In this document: in pieces, positions 1 through 8,334 of the stretch | Layout of the letters: each line of letters starts with the position of its first letter | Numbering within the stretch: the stretch's first letter is position 1 | Assembly (NCBI GenBank): GCA_023415835.1 | Contig: JAEZJK010000016.1 | Span: 7,681-71,680, forward strand | Direction of reading: 5' to 3' | Length of the DNA: 64,000 nucleotides | Source: Bacillota bacterium | GTDB taxonomy: Bacteria; Bacillota; UBA4882; UBA8346 | Notes under the pieces: model-generated | Seen by the model: the letters and a program-made list of their open reading frames with translations, nothing else | Told to the model about the DNA's origin: nothing | Database searches by the model: none | Position numbers and translations under genes: made by a program

Positions 1-93
1 TCTTTGAATAAAACTACGACTGCCCTTGTTAAGACTTCAATGCTGGCGTCATATTCAGACTTACTCGATAAAATAATAGTCAAAAATTATTGA
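1..93 (+). CDS. C-terminal end of an unidentified gene (cut by window edge)
   Basis: Frame 1 is open from the first base and stops at TGA 91-93, giving 30 residues that end in SDLLDKIIVKNY. The next gene starts 18 bp later with its own strong ribosome site, so this is probably the last part of an upstream gene in the same spore-coat-like operon. The fragment is too short to assign a family, and no domain is recognised. It could also be chance open frame, hence the modest confidence. Confidence 0.45.
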   Translation, partial: SLNKTTTALVKTSMLASYSDLLDKIIVKNY

Positions 94-111
94 GTATGCA
101 GGAGGTATTAC

Positions 112-414
112 ATGATTAAATCAAAGTTAAATAGCGTAAATTCCTCTGGGATCCTTAAAGAAGCAGTTGCCAATGTTATTAAGGCAACTGCAATCGAAGA
201 AACAGCCCTTTCCAACATTCATATTTTAGTAAGGGATATCATCCCCAAAGCAAAAAAGAACTCAGCCAATCTGGAACAGTTTGTCTCGATTGATGAATCG
301 GTAAACAACATCATTAGAAATGTTGCTAAAGTCCAAAGGATGACGCAAATTATCCTGAAACACATGGAAAAATTAATTCGAAAAATCGAAAATTTTAGTG
401 ACAATGGTGGTTGA
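112..414 (+). CDS. small hypothetical protein upstream of YheC/D pair
   Basis: This is a 100-residue, mostly helical, charged protein preceded by an excellent ribosome site (GGAGGT, 7 nt before ATG), so it is very probably translated. No signal peptide, membrane segment or metal-binding motif is visible. It is leucine/isoleucine-rich and hydrophilic with a lysine-rich C-terminus (KHMEKLIRKIEN). I do not recognise the family. It sits directly upstream of two YheC/YheD-type coat-associated proteins on the same strand with a short gap, so a role in spore coat or sporulation is plausible by context only. Confidence 0.7.
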   Translation: MIKSKLNSVNSSGILKEAVANVIKATAIEETALSNIHILVRDIIPKAKKNSANLEQFVSIDESVNNIIRNVAKVQRMTQIILKHMEKLIRKIENFSDNGG

Positions 415-482
415 AAGAATAATTTTATAAATGTCCCGACATTCCCAGGTGTTTTTTATTTTAAATAAAAGAGCGTGAGATT

Positions 483-1817
483 ATGTGGGCTAAAATAAAA
501 GTTGTTTACTGTGACCAAAAAATTGTTTATCTGCCATCGACACTAGCGCTGCAATGTGGATCAACAACAATCATAATATTTGGTGGAAAATCAACCGAAA
601 CAAACATTCAGGGTCAGGATGACCTCAAACCAGCAATTGAAAATTCTTTTGAGAATCCCTGTGAAATAAAGCTTTCGGACAAATTAAGGGATGAACTCAA
701 TATTCCGGAAACGCAGGTTTACAAGGTAAATGTTACCGATTCACAGATAACGTTCGGTCCGGTTATCGGACTGTTGCTTGGTAATGCCACCCATCGCTAT
801 AATCCGATTCATATGATGAAATATTCCGACCGGTTTGGCATTTACCATAAAGTTGGCGGCCTGATCTATGCTTTTTCCCCTAAGTTTATTAATTGGAAAG
901 AACAAACTGCTTATGGCCTTTATTATAATAATGATACGGCAGTATGGGAGTATGGGTGTTTCCCTCTCCCCGATGTTATTTACCGGAGGGACTTTCATTC
1001 TGATCCGGACCTGATCAAACGGTTGGTTAAATATACGGGAGGAAGGCTTTTTAATTCTTACCGTTTTAACAAGTATGAGCTATATGAATTTATTAGGCTG
1101 AATGATGAATTAAAAAAACACCTCCCTCCCACGGAGTATTCACTGGAATTTGACCAGATAAAAGAGTTCATTAACTGTCACAATAAGGTCATTCTGAAAC
1201 CGATTCATTTATCAAGGGGCCGCGGGATATGTGTTATTGAAAAAATAGATTCCAAGTATAAAGTGATCGATTTTAGGCCTAAACGTCCAACAGTTTATGA
1301 ACTATATAATGATAGGCTATTAGAAAATTTCTTTGACGTTTATCAAGATTTATTTGAAGAATATCTGGTGCAAAAGCACATACCATTGTCTAAAATCGGT
1401 AATTCCCCTTTTGATGTCAGGGTTGTCATGCAAAAAGGCCCGGATCGGGATTGGGGATGTACAGGGATTGAATGTAGAGTTTCGAACAATGGTTACTTGA
1501 CGAATATTTCTAAAGGCGGTTACGCTTTGCCTCTGGGTGATGCTTTACAGCGAGCATTTGTTGGGGATAAAGAATTACTGTCACGGCAGATTGTCGAACT
1601 CAGCCAAAAAATTTGTTTATATTTGGAGAACTCCGGAGAACATTTTGCCGAATTTGGTTTGGATATTGGCATCGATACCGACCGAAAACTGTGGCTTATT
1701 GAAGTAAATGTATTTCCAAGCTTTAAAGGGTTTAAAAAAATGGATCTAGATAATTACCTTTCCATACGTTATACTCCGATGCTTTATGCAGCTTCGCTTA
1801 CCCATTTCGGAGAGTAA
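483..1817 (+). CDS. YheC/YheD family ATP-grasp protein (endospore coat-associated)
   Basis: This 444-residue protein has the YheC/YheD layout: a variable N-terminal region and a C-terminal ATP-grasp fold. ATP-grasp signatures are visible: KPIHLSRGRGI near residues 237-247 (glycine-rich nucleotide loop), DVRVVMQK near 310, and LDIGIDTDRKLWLIEVN near 393-409 (metal-binding D and E/N). The fold normally joins a carboxylate to an amine or thiol using ATP. The substrate of this family is unknown to me, but B. subtilis members associate with the spore coat. A homologous paralogue follows 37 bp downstream, suggesting an operon. The ribosome site before ATG is weak (GAGCGTGAG). Confidence 0.85.
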   Translation: MWAKIKVVYCDQKIVYLPSTLALQCGSTTIIIFGGKSTETNIQGQDDLKPAIENSFENPCEIKLSDKLRDELNIPETQVYKVNVTDSQITFGPVIGLLLGNATHRYNPIHMMKYSDRFGIYHKVGGLIYAFSPKFINWKEQTAYGLYYNNDTAVWEYGCFPLPDVIYRRDFHSDPDLIKRLVKYTGGRLFNSYRFNKYELYEFIRLNDELKKHLPPTEYSLEFDQIKEFINCHNKVILKPIHLSRGRGICVIEKIDSKYKVIDFRPKRPTVYELYNDRLLENFFDVYQDLFEEYLVQKHIPLSKIGNSPFDVRVVMQKGPDRDWGCTGIECRVSNNGYLTNISKGGYALPLGDALQRAFVGDKELLSRQIVELSQKICLYLENSGEHFAEFGLDIGIDTDRKLWLIEVNVFPSFKGFKKMDLDNYLSIRYTPMLYAASLTHFGE

Positions 1818-1854
1818 TAACTCTTAAACCTTTACCCTTTTAAGGAGAGTTACC

Positions 1855-3198
1855 GTGAATAATGTTGTCAGCATAAAAACCAATAGGGACCAACGTTCCG
1901 AATTTGTAATTCATCCGGGAAAAGCTACTGCAATTAACCTTGGCAGTAGAAAATTTGCTTATCTAAGCTTTGGGAATCAAAAACAATATGCCAAAATCAG
2001 ATTAAATAATGAAATTCCCCAAGAGAAGGTCTCGCTTTCAGAAAATCTCATTAAAGAACTACATTTACCCGATTATCCCGTCTATGAAATAGGAGTGAAA
2101 GAAAATGAGATTATTTTTGGGCCTTATATTGGACTTTTGATAAGTCAAGCAGATAATAAACTGACCTTGTCACGTTTAGATAAAATGTTGGTTGATGTAA
2201 AAGAATACCCAAAACTGCATGGAGCAGTCGTAGTGTTTGCTTTAAATAAAGTTGATCGTCAAAGCAGGCTCATCGGAGGTTACTGTTATAACCCGCTCAA
2301 GAAATACTGGCAACAAGGGATATTCCCTTATCCTGCATCGATTTACCGTATGATAGGGCTCGATGTGGAATGGAAAAACCATTTTCTGACGGTGATTGGA
2401 AATAAAGTATTCAATAGCCGTTTTTTCGGTAAATGGGAAATGTATCAATGGTTTTCAAAAGAGCCTGAGATAAATCAATATCTTCCTTATACCATATTAT
2501 ATCATTCGCCTGGGGATATACTTGAAATGCTGGGAAGGTTCCCCAAAATATATGTAAAACCGGTTTTGGGGTTGCAAGGCCGTGGAATCGTCCGGATTAG
2601 CAAGGAAAACAAGCAGTTTATCTTCAAGTACCGTGAAAGTAAAGCCAATCATATTGTTGCTTTGGAAGATCCCAGCCAAATAAAGGAATATATCGGGGGA
2701 CGCTTTCACCACGGAAGGTACTTGGTTCAACAAGCTGTAGACCTGCTTGAATATAAGGGAAGATTAATTGATTTCCGTTGCGTCGTCCAAAAAAACCAAT
2801 CCGATACGTGGGTATGTCAAGCTATCATCGGGCGGGTGGGAGTCAGAGATAGCATTGTAAGTAATATTTCTAGCGGAGGGACCGCTTTTACTATAGAGAA
2901 TATTTTGAGCAAGGCTATCCAGGCGTCCGAGGAAAACATTGCTGATTTAAAGAAAAAAATCGCAACTTTTGCGATAACAGTTTGTAATAAATTGGATGAA
3001 TATGGAATCAACTGTGGAAACCTTGGACTGGATATAGGGATGGATCCCCAAGGGCGCCTTTGGCTTATTGAAATAAACAATCGTAATCCAGATCCGGGAA
3101 TAGCCTTGGATATTCCTGACGTGCAGTTATACTATACTTTGAGGACAGGTCCGTTATTCTACGCAAAATACCTAGCCGGTTTTAAAAAGGAACTATAA
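1855..3198 (+). CDS. second YheC/YheD family ATP-grasp protein
   Basis: This 447-residue paralogue of the preceding gene shares overall layout and ATP-grasp motifs: KPVLGLQGRGI near residue 233, DFRCVVQK near 304 and LDIGMDPQGRLWLIEIN near 391-407. The start is GTG at 1855, preceded by AAGGAGAG with good spacing. The two copies are clearly divergent in sequence, so this is an old duplication rather than a recent one. Tandem yheC/yheD-type pairs are common in endospore formers. The enzymatic product is unknown; a modification of a coat peptide or polymer is an inference from the ATP-grasp fold. Confidence 0.85.
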   Translation: MNNVVSIKTNRDQRSEFVIHPGKATAINLGSRKFAYLSFGNQKQYAKIRLNNEIPQEKVSLSENLIKELHLPDYPVYEIGVKENEIIFGPYIGLLISQADNKLTLSRLDKMLVDVKEYPKLHGAVVVFALNKVDRQSRLIGGYCYNPLKKYWQQGIFPYPASIYRMIGLDVEWKNHFLTVIGNKVFNSRFFGKWEMYQWFSKEPEINQYLPYTILYHSPGDILEMLGRFPKIYVKPVLGLQGRGIVRISKENKQFIFKYRESKANHIVALEDPSQIKEYIGGRFHHGRYLVQQAVDLLEYKGRLIDFRCVVQKNQSDTWVCQAIIGRVGVRDSIVSNISSGGTAFTIENILSKAIQASEENIADLKKKIATFAITVCNKLDEYGINCGNLGLDIGMDPQGRLWLIEINNRNPDPGIALDIPDVQLYYTLRTGPLFYAKYLAGFKKEL

Positions 3199-3253
3199 AA
3201 TAATAATTTCAACTTATTTCATCCAATGTATATGTATTGGGAGATGGATTATT

Positions 3254-4225
3254 TTGTTTGATCAATCATCAAACAATCAAAAACTAGGAAACTGGGACTT
3301 TCATGAAATAAAGCTGGAAGATATCAATCTATATTCGGAGTTCATCAAAGCCACTGAATATCCAGCCAATCTATGGTCGTCCAATTTCGCCTATCTTTGG
3401 GCATCATCCCAATCCCGTTTACGGAAAGTATTATGGAAAATTATCGATGACATGTTGGTAACCTTTGGGCATTCCTATAAAAACTCATTATATTTGTTTT
3501 GTTTGCCTGTGGGTAAAGGAGGCCCCGAAAAGATAACAGATGTAGTCATCAAGAGTATGAAATACTGCTATGACTGGAATAATCAAGAAAACAACCGAAC
3601 AATGGTCAGAATGATTAACCATAGTCAGCTTGAATTTTTACGAAACGTCCCTGAGTTTGATCGTTCTTTTAAACTGGTGACGCTACAGGGGATTGAAAGG
3701 CATTTGGGTGTTAAAAAATTGGTTGCTCTAATCGGTAAAGATTTTAGCACTATCAGAAATAAAGTCAGTAAATTTTGGAGGGAAAACCCCAATGCCGTTA
3801 TCCGCAGATATCGAAAAAGTGATTATGACGGGTTGATTGAGTTAGGAAAATATTGGAGTAGGGCTGCGGGGAGAAGATATGCTAATTTATTTGATAAAGC
3901 ATACTACCGGAAAATGATCCATCACTGTGACGAATTAAATCAAAGCATATTCGTTGTCCAAAACGGCAATAAAATAATTGGGATGGTTTCCGGTGGGGAA
4001 TTACCAACCGGGCAGGCATGGGGCAGTTTATTAAAATATGAAGAGGGAATACCGGGGTTATCGGAAACTATTTCCGTCGAGTTTGCGCGGGAGCTAAATA
4101 AAATTAACCCTATGATTGAATTGATCAATGTGGGCAGCGATCTTGGCCCAGGAGGCCTAAGGGAATACAAGTTAAAGTTTAGGCCTGTATTAAATTTGAA
4201 ACGATATCAAATATATTTTAAATAG
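3254..4225 (+). CDS. DUF2156 / phosphatidylglycerol lysyltransferase C-terminal-like protein
   Basis: This 323-residue soluble protein resembles the stand-alone C-terminal domain of MprF (DUF2156, a double GNAT fold that transfers aminoacyl groups from tRNA). The most telling stretch is VGSDLGPGGLREYKLKFRP near residues 291-308, a typical DUF2156 C-terminal signature, and a GNAT-like core (FVVQNGNKIIGMVSGG) lies before it. The start is TTG 3254, with GGGAGATGG upstream. No membrane segments are present, unlike full MprF. Its position after two YheC/D proteins suggests a shared sporulation role, but the acceptor is unknown. The TAG stop directly abuts a palindromic repeat. Confidence 0.75.
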   Translation: MFDQSSNNQKLGNWDFHEIKLEDINLYSEFIKATEYPANLWSSNFAYLWASSQSRLRKVLWKIIDDMLVTFGHSYKNSLYLFCLPVGKGGPEKITDVVIKSMKYCYDWNNQENNRTMVRMINHSQLEFLRNVPEFDRSFKLVTLQGIERHLGVKKLVALIGKDFSTIRNKVSKFWRENPNAVIRRYRKSDYDGLIELGKYWSRAAGRRYANLFDKAYYRKMIHHCDELNQSIFVVQNGNKIIGMVSGGELPTGQAWGSLLKYEEGIPGLSETISVEFARELNKINPMIELINVGSDLGPGGLREYKLKFRPVLNLKRYQIYFK

Positions 4226-4360
4226 ATAAGTTGAATTAAATTTCTAATATGCATCAGGTCCCTAAAGCCGGATCTGATGAAATAAATACGAAATTGATTT
4301 TATTTGCATTCGGCTTTAGGAATGCAAATCTGGTTAAGAAATTTATTTCATACTATATAG
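4226..4360. repeat. palindromic interspersed repeat, hybrid A/B copy
   Basis: The left part (ATAAGTTGAATTAAATTTC, then hairpin CATCAG..CTGATG around CCCTAAAGCCGG) matches repeat type A at 30319-30401. The right part (ATGAAATAAAT..ATTTATTTCAT enclosing TTGCATTC-GGCTTTAG-GAATGCAA) matches type B at 30412-30497. Loop CCTAAAGCC is the reverse complement of GGCTTTAGG in the other half, so A and B look like diverged relatives in opposite orientation. The copy lies between the stop of the DUF2156 gene and the convergent Fe-S protein gene. Confidence 0.8.
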
Positions 4361-4398
4361 ATGTATGCCCAAGCGGAAAAGACAGGCGTTGCTCTTTC

Positions 4399-5082
4399 TT
4401 AGCCGGTTTCTGGCGCCGTTCCAGAAGATCTCGGGCAAACCATCCGGCAACGGTTGCAATTGCATACGGAGAAGCCCCGGGAATTGCTGGTATTAGTGTA
4501 TTGGCGGCATAGTTTTTGATTAACCGTTTGGCCGTCAAGGGCTTGTGGCGGGCAATTATCCAAGCACAAACGGCAGTTGGGAATGCAAATTTCCGGAACC
4601 AAAGGATCGGATCGAAGTTCCAAATCGGTTAGGATCGCTCCGATATTAATCATATTGCCGTACTGACGGTTAATAACTAACGTGTTCTTACCCATGCTTC
4701 CGATCCCCGCTAATACTGCCGCGTGGCGCATGGATAAGACGCCCCGGCCCTCCAGACTTTCACTGTCCCAGTAATCATAGGGAGCGTCGGATGGTATCGG
4801 GACAGCGTTTCCGCCTAAATTTTCAACTTTAATGCTGCCCATATAACTGAGACGGTCCAATTCAAATAGTGTTTTATCGGTCATGTTATTATAGATAATC
4901 CTGGGGTTTACCGATGCCAACCCTCTTGGGATACGTTTTGCAAAGACAATGACCGATTTACAATCCTTATATATATCGCACGGGTGAAAACCGGATGGGG
5001 CTGTTTCAAACCTCTCGATTCCTGCGATACCGCAAAGATCTGCCCCTAACCCCGTCAATATGGTTTTAATTTGGCCTTCCAT
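4399..5082 (-). CDS. 4Fe-4S protein, epoxyqueuosine reductase (QueG)-like
   Basis: This 227-residue protein is similar to short QueG-like Fe-S proteins. A conserved GMGKN/GIGSMGKNTLV region near residue 126 is followed by two ferredoxin-type cysteine clusters: CIPNCRLCLDNCP (about 167-179) and CNCNRCRMVCP (about 208-218), which together could hold two [4Fe-4S] clusters. True QueG is longer, with a HEAT-like tail that is absent here, so a different reductase role is likely. It is transcribed divergently from the LysR gene across a 151-bp gap. The C-terminus (SSGTAPETG) is short and may be altered by drift near the adjacent repeat. Confidence 0.7.
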   Translation of the reverse strand: MEGQIKTILTGLGADLCGIAGIERFETAPSGFHPCDIYKDCKSVIVFAKRIPRGLASVNPRIIYNNMTDKTLFELDRLSYMGSIKVENLGGNAVPIPSDAPYDYWDSESLEGRGVLSMRHAAVLAGIGSMGKNTLVINRQYGNMINIGAILTDLELRSDPLVPEICIPNCRLCLDNCPPQALDGQTVNQKLCRQYTNTSNSRGFSVCNCNRCRMVCPRSSGTAPETG

Positions 5083-5184
5083 ATCATCAACCCCTGAAAT
5101 TTCGGTTTACTGTTTCAAATTACAAGTATTTATTATTGTTAATTAGTATGTTACCATAGAATGGATTAACAGTAAAATTGATAA

Positions 5185-5205
5185 TTTCGAAGAAAACATT
5201 CGAAA
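5185..5205. promoter_or_regulatory. candidate LysR-type operator in divergent intergenic region
   Basis: TTTCGAA-N7-TTCGAAA is a perfect 7-bp inverted repeat 29 bp before the LysR start and about 100 bp before the divergent Fe-S gene. LysR regulators usually bind dyads in such divergent regions. It is sequence-supported as a dyad; its function is inferred from position. Confidence 0.45.
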
Positions 5206-5233
5206 ATAATGATATTGGGAGTGTGACTCCGCC

Positions 5234-6136
5234 TTGGATATCCGGCAATTAAAGTCTTTTATAACCATTACGAAGTTGCAAAGTTTTTCATTAGCAGCCC
5301 AAGACCTGGGTTATGCCCAATCTACCATTACTACTCAGATTAAGCTGTTAGAAATAGAATTGGGAGTCAAATTATTCGAACGGTTGGGTCACCGGATAAC
5401 CTTGACGTCAAAAGGTAACCGGTTACTCCCATATGCCGAAGAAATATTGAAGCTTACTAACGAAGCAAGAGATGCAATGGAGGATTCCGGCCTTCCAAAG
5501 GGAATTCTGACTATCGGGGGAGTCGAATCATTGTGCGTGATGCGTTTGCCCAAATTATTAAAAGAGTACCGCCTCCGCTATCCTGATGTGGAAGTTGTTT
5601 TAAAATTGGGCAATTATGCTGATTTTTTCAGTTCTATGCGGGATAATACCATGGACATCGCTTTTATCCTCGAAAAAAAGATCAATGAAGAAGGGTTTAT
5701 TACCGAACTTCAGTTTCCGGAAACAATAGCCATGCTTGCAGTGCCGGATCATCCTTTGGCACATAAGGATGAGGTTTATCCGGAGGACCTAGCAGGTGAA
5801 CCCTTTATTTTAACAGAACCCGGTTGCAGTTACCGGACGCAGTTTCAAAGCATGTTACATCAATACGCCATCAAACCGCGTTCTATCATGGAAACTGGGA
5901 ATATCCAGGCTATCAAGCAATTAGCGATGAGCGGGTTGGGAATCACCTTATTGCCGTTGGTTACAGTGGCGGAGGAATGTAATGATGGACGTTTGGTCAG
6001 GTTAAACTGGAAAGGGCCGGTTTTTGAGATCTTAACTCATGTCGTCTATCATAAAAACAAGTGGGTTTCAGGGCCGTTAAAAGCTTTTATTGAATTGCTC
6101 CATGAGAAAGATACTCAATTAATCACTGATCATTAA
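5234..6136 (+). CDS. LysR family transcriptional regulator
   Basis: This 300-residue regulator has the standard LysR layout: N-terminal winged helix-turn-helix (about residues 1-60, with FSLAAQDLGYAQSTITTQIKLLE and LFERLGHRITLT) and a C-terminal periplasmic-binding-like effector domain (about 90-295). It starts at TTG 5234, preceded by GGGAGTG. It is divergent from the QueG-like Fe-S gene, its most likely target, and a TTTCGAA dyad lies between them. The effector is not evident from sequence. The downstream MFS gene is over 500 bp away and may be a second target, but nothing in the sequence links them. Confidence 0.9.
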   Translation: MDIRQLKSFITITKLQSFSLAAQDLGYAQSTITTQIKLLEIELGVKLFERLGHRITLTSKGNRLLPYAEEILKLTNEARDAMEDSGLPKGILTIGGVESLCVMRLPKLLKEYRLRYPDVEVVLKLGNYADFFSSMRDNTMDIAFILEKKINEEGFITELQFPETIAMLAVPDHPLAHKDEVYPEDLAGEPFILTEPGCSYRTQFQSMLHQYAIKPRSIMETGNIQAIKQLAMSGLGITLLPLVTVAEECNDGRLVRLNWKGPVFEILTHVVYHKNKWVSGPLKAFIELLHEKDTQLITDH

Positions 6137-6643
6137 ATCGCCCCAAAGATCAAAAGATGCATTTTGATTTTGACCTTTATTCGGTTAGCTTGATAGATCT
6201 GTTTCGGTTTATTCTGCAGTCAAAGTTGATGGTGCTTAGCACCAAATTGATCGTCAATTCCAAGTGGATCGCATCCAACTTGCTGTAATTGACGGGATTA
6301 ACTGGCTACAACGCCCGGTTAGTTCTTTGGCAAAGCTTTGTTCGTCCTGGGGAATTTGGGGAGAGGTTCGCTGCCATACTACACGGGTTGAAGAATTGAC
6401 TTTGGAACTTTAGCGCTGAACTTTTATTTTGGGGACTTGTTTAAATCGCCATTTTTGGACTCATTCTTATCCACTCCTCGTTTTATTTCCATTTCAGTTT
6501 AAAAAAATTTCTGAAATGTATTGCTTGTACCATTCGGATTTCAATTCTAGCCCTGATTCGCTATATTGGCAATTACCAGCAGGATGCCCCCGGAAAATGG
6601 TGAATAGCTTTGATAACAGGAACGTAGGACAACAAGGGGATGG
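6137..6643. other. 507-bp gene-free stretch with several small hairpins
   Basis: No convincing gene is seen on either strand. The + strand holds a run of short dyads: TGGTGC-TTA-GCACCA near 6229-6243, a nested hairpin within TCAATT..GGAT-CGC-ATCC..AATTGA near 6253-6291, and AACTGG..CCGGTT around 6300-6325. This might be the structured leader of the MFS gene or a decayed sequence. No known riboswitch consensus is recognised. Confidence 0.3.
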
Positions 6644-8014
6644 TTGGAGATGGACGACGTAACCAAGGAACAGATTAAGCAATTGAACCGACGGCGCTGG
6701 ATCATCTGGGCGCCATTGGCGTTTGCGTTTTTAGCCACCTATTTTCACCGGACAGCCACGGGTGTTGTGGCCGACAGTTTAATGCGGGAATTTTCAATTA
6801 CGCGGGCGTCGGAGATCAGTGGTTTAGCTTCGGTTTATTTTTATATTTACGCTGTGATGCAGGCTCCGGCCGGTATTTTGGCTGATACTTTCGGGCCGCG
6901 GCATACGATTCTGTTGGCGTTAGTCACTGCTACTCTGGGATCGATTGTGTTTAGTTTGGCTCAAAACATCCCAATGTTATATATCGGCAGGGTCCTTTCC
7001 AGCATCGGTGTGAGTTTGATTTATATTAGTATCGTCAAAATCCATGCTGAATGGTTCCGGACACGGGAGTTTACCACGATGACTGGGCTGATCGTGGTAG
7101 CCGGCAGCGCCGGGTTTCTGTTAGCCGCTACTCCGTTAGCAATAATGGTGGATTGGTTTGGTTGGCGAATTGCATTTTTGGTTATTGGAACTTATTCAAT
7201 GATTTCGGCCATTGCTTGTTGGTGTTTGGTGAAAGATCGCCCGGTTGATCTGGGATTACCGGATATTGTTACTGTGGAAGCAGGGGAAGGTGTGGTTAAG
7301 GAACCAATTCCGGTGGAGCCTTATGATGTAATCGATGGCCTCAAAACCGTTATCAGTAATACGGCTACCTGGTGGCCGTTTTTAGCGTCGCTAGCTATTT
7401 ATGGGGTTTATATGGCATTCATGGGCCTATGGGGAGTGCCTTATTTTATGCAAGTTTACGGGATGACCAGAGTGGCTGCATCCAATTATATCATGGCGAT
7501 GTCCATCGGAACGATGATCGGCGCGCCTTTAGTCGGCCTGATCTCAGATCGGTTCGCTCTCCGCCGTTTGCCAAATTTGGCATTCTCGATGGTTTTTTTA
7601 GCTTTATGGTTGGCGCTGGTTCTTTGGAACGGCGGTAAACCGCCGGTTTGGGCGTTGTATCCCCTTTGTTTTGGGTTAGGTTTGGGAATGTCAGGGGGTA
7701 ATTTGAATGTCGCTTGCGGCAAAGAGGTGAATCCGCCGTCCATGACCGGGATGGTAGCCGGGATCGTTAACTCAGGATCATTTATCGGGGCAGCATTATT
7801 GCAACCATTGTTCGGGTGGGTACTCGACCACCATTGGCAGGGGACGATGGAAGGTGGTGTCCGGGCCTATCCGTTATCAGCCTATCAAAATGCCTTTTGG
7901 TGGTGCGCAATTATTTTGGGGTTGGGGGTGCTCTTTACTTACTTGATCAAGGAAACTAAAGGGGTTAATATCTATCTCGACAACAGGGATGGATGTAATA
8001 AAAATATATTATGA
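6644..8014 (+). CDS. MFS transporter
   Basis: This 456-residue integral membrane protein has about 12 hydrophobic segments. Features of the major facilitator superfamily are an N-terminal loop FGPRHTILLA (the G-x-x-x-D-R-x-G-R type loop between TM2 and TM3), GRVLSSIGVSLIY, and a second-half counterpart GLISDRFALRR. The sequence resembles anion/organic acid or nitrate-type MFS members, but the substrate cannot be assigned. The start is TTG 6644 or the in-frame ATG 6650; AAGGGG at 6634-6639 suits either. A 70-residue protein follows 17 bp downstream and is probably co-transcribed. Confidence 0.85.
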   Translation: MEMDDVTKEQIKQLNRRRWIIWAPLAFAFLATYFHRTATGVVADSLMREFSITRASEISGLASVYFYIYAVMQAPAGILADTFGPRHTILLALVTATLGSIVFSLAQNIPMLYIGRVLSSIGVSLIYISIVKIHAEWFRTREFTTMTGLIVVAGSAGFLLAATPLAIMVDWFGWRIAFLVIGTYSMISAIACWCLVKDRPVDLGLPDIVTVEAGEGVVKEPIPVEPYDVIDGLKTVISNTATWWPFLASLAIYGVYMAFMGLWGVPYFMQVYGMTRVAASNYIMAMSIGTMIGAPLVGLISDRFALRRLPNLAFSMVFLALWLALVLWNGGKPPVWALYPLCFGLGLGMSGGNLNVACGKEVNPPSMTGMVAGIVNSGSFIGAALLQPLFGWVLDHHWQGTMEGGVRAYPLSAYQNAFWWCAIILGLGVLFTYLIKETKGVNIYLDNRDGCNKNIL

Positions 8015-8031
8015 ATGAAAGGCAGTGAAGG

Positions 8032-8244
8032 ATGGATAAGGTAATTATTTTTACTGAGACTGTCTTGACATCGGTGGAGCCAAAAAAGACATTCAAAGCG
8101 GCCGAAGAGTGTTTGGTAGAAATTAGGATGGTCGAAAACCGTAAAGAAGCCTCTTCGTGGGTGTATGAGTATGAGGTCAACGGTGAAATCGGAAAAATCG
8201 AGAAATTTTTAGGACGGATCAAGAGCTTGGAAATATTAAAATAG
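8032..8244 (+). CDS. small hypothetical protein downstream of MFS gene
   Basis: This 70-residue acidic/basic mixed protein starts at ATG 8032, with GAAAGGCAGTGAAGG upstream. The predicted pattern (VIIFTETVLTSVEP, then helices, then a strand ending in FLGRIKSLEILK) resembles small ACT/NIL-like ferredoxin-fold proteins, but no diagnostic motif is present, so this is only an impression. It is 17 bp from the transporter stop on the same strand, so it is likely co-expressed and may be an accessory or regulator of transport. Confidence 0.6.
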   Translation: MDKVIIFTETVLTSVEPKKTFKAAEECLVEIRMVENRKEASSWVYEYEVNGEIGKIEKFLGRIKSLEILK

Positions 8245-8334
8245 TATATTAATTGAACAAATTTTAAAATTGGTATCTCCACGGGTATGAAGTATGAGTA
8301 ATAAAGCGTGGCGGAATGGAACCAGGAAAGAAGT

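Noticed and set aside
4249..4538. Small open frames on both strands around 4249-4538
   Set aside because: They cover a palindromic repeat and the antisense of the Fe-S protein gene, with no ribosome site.
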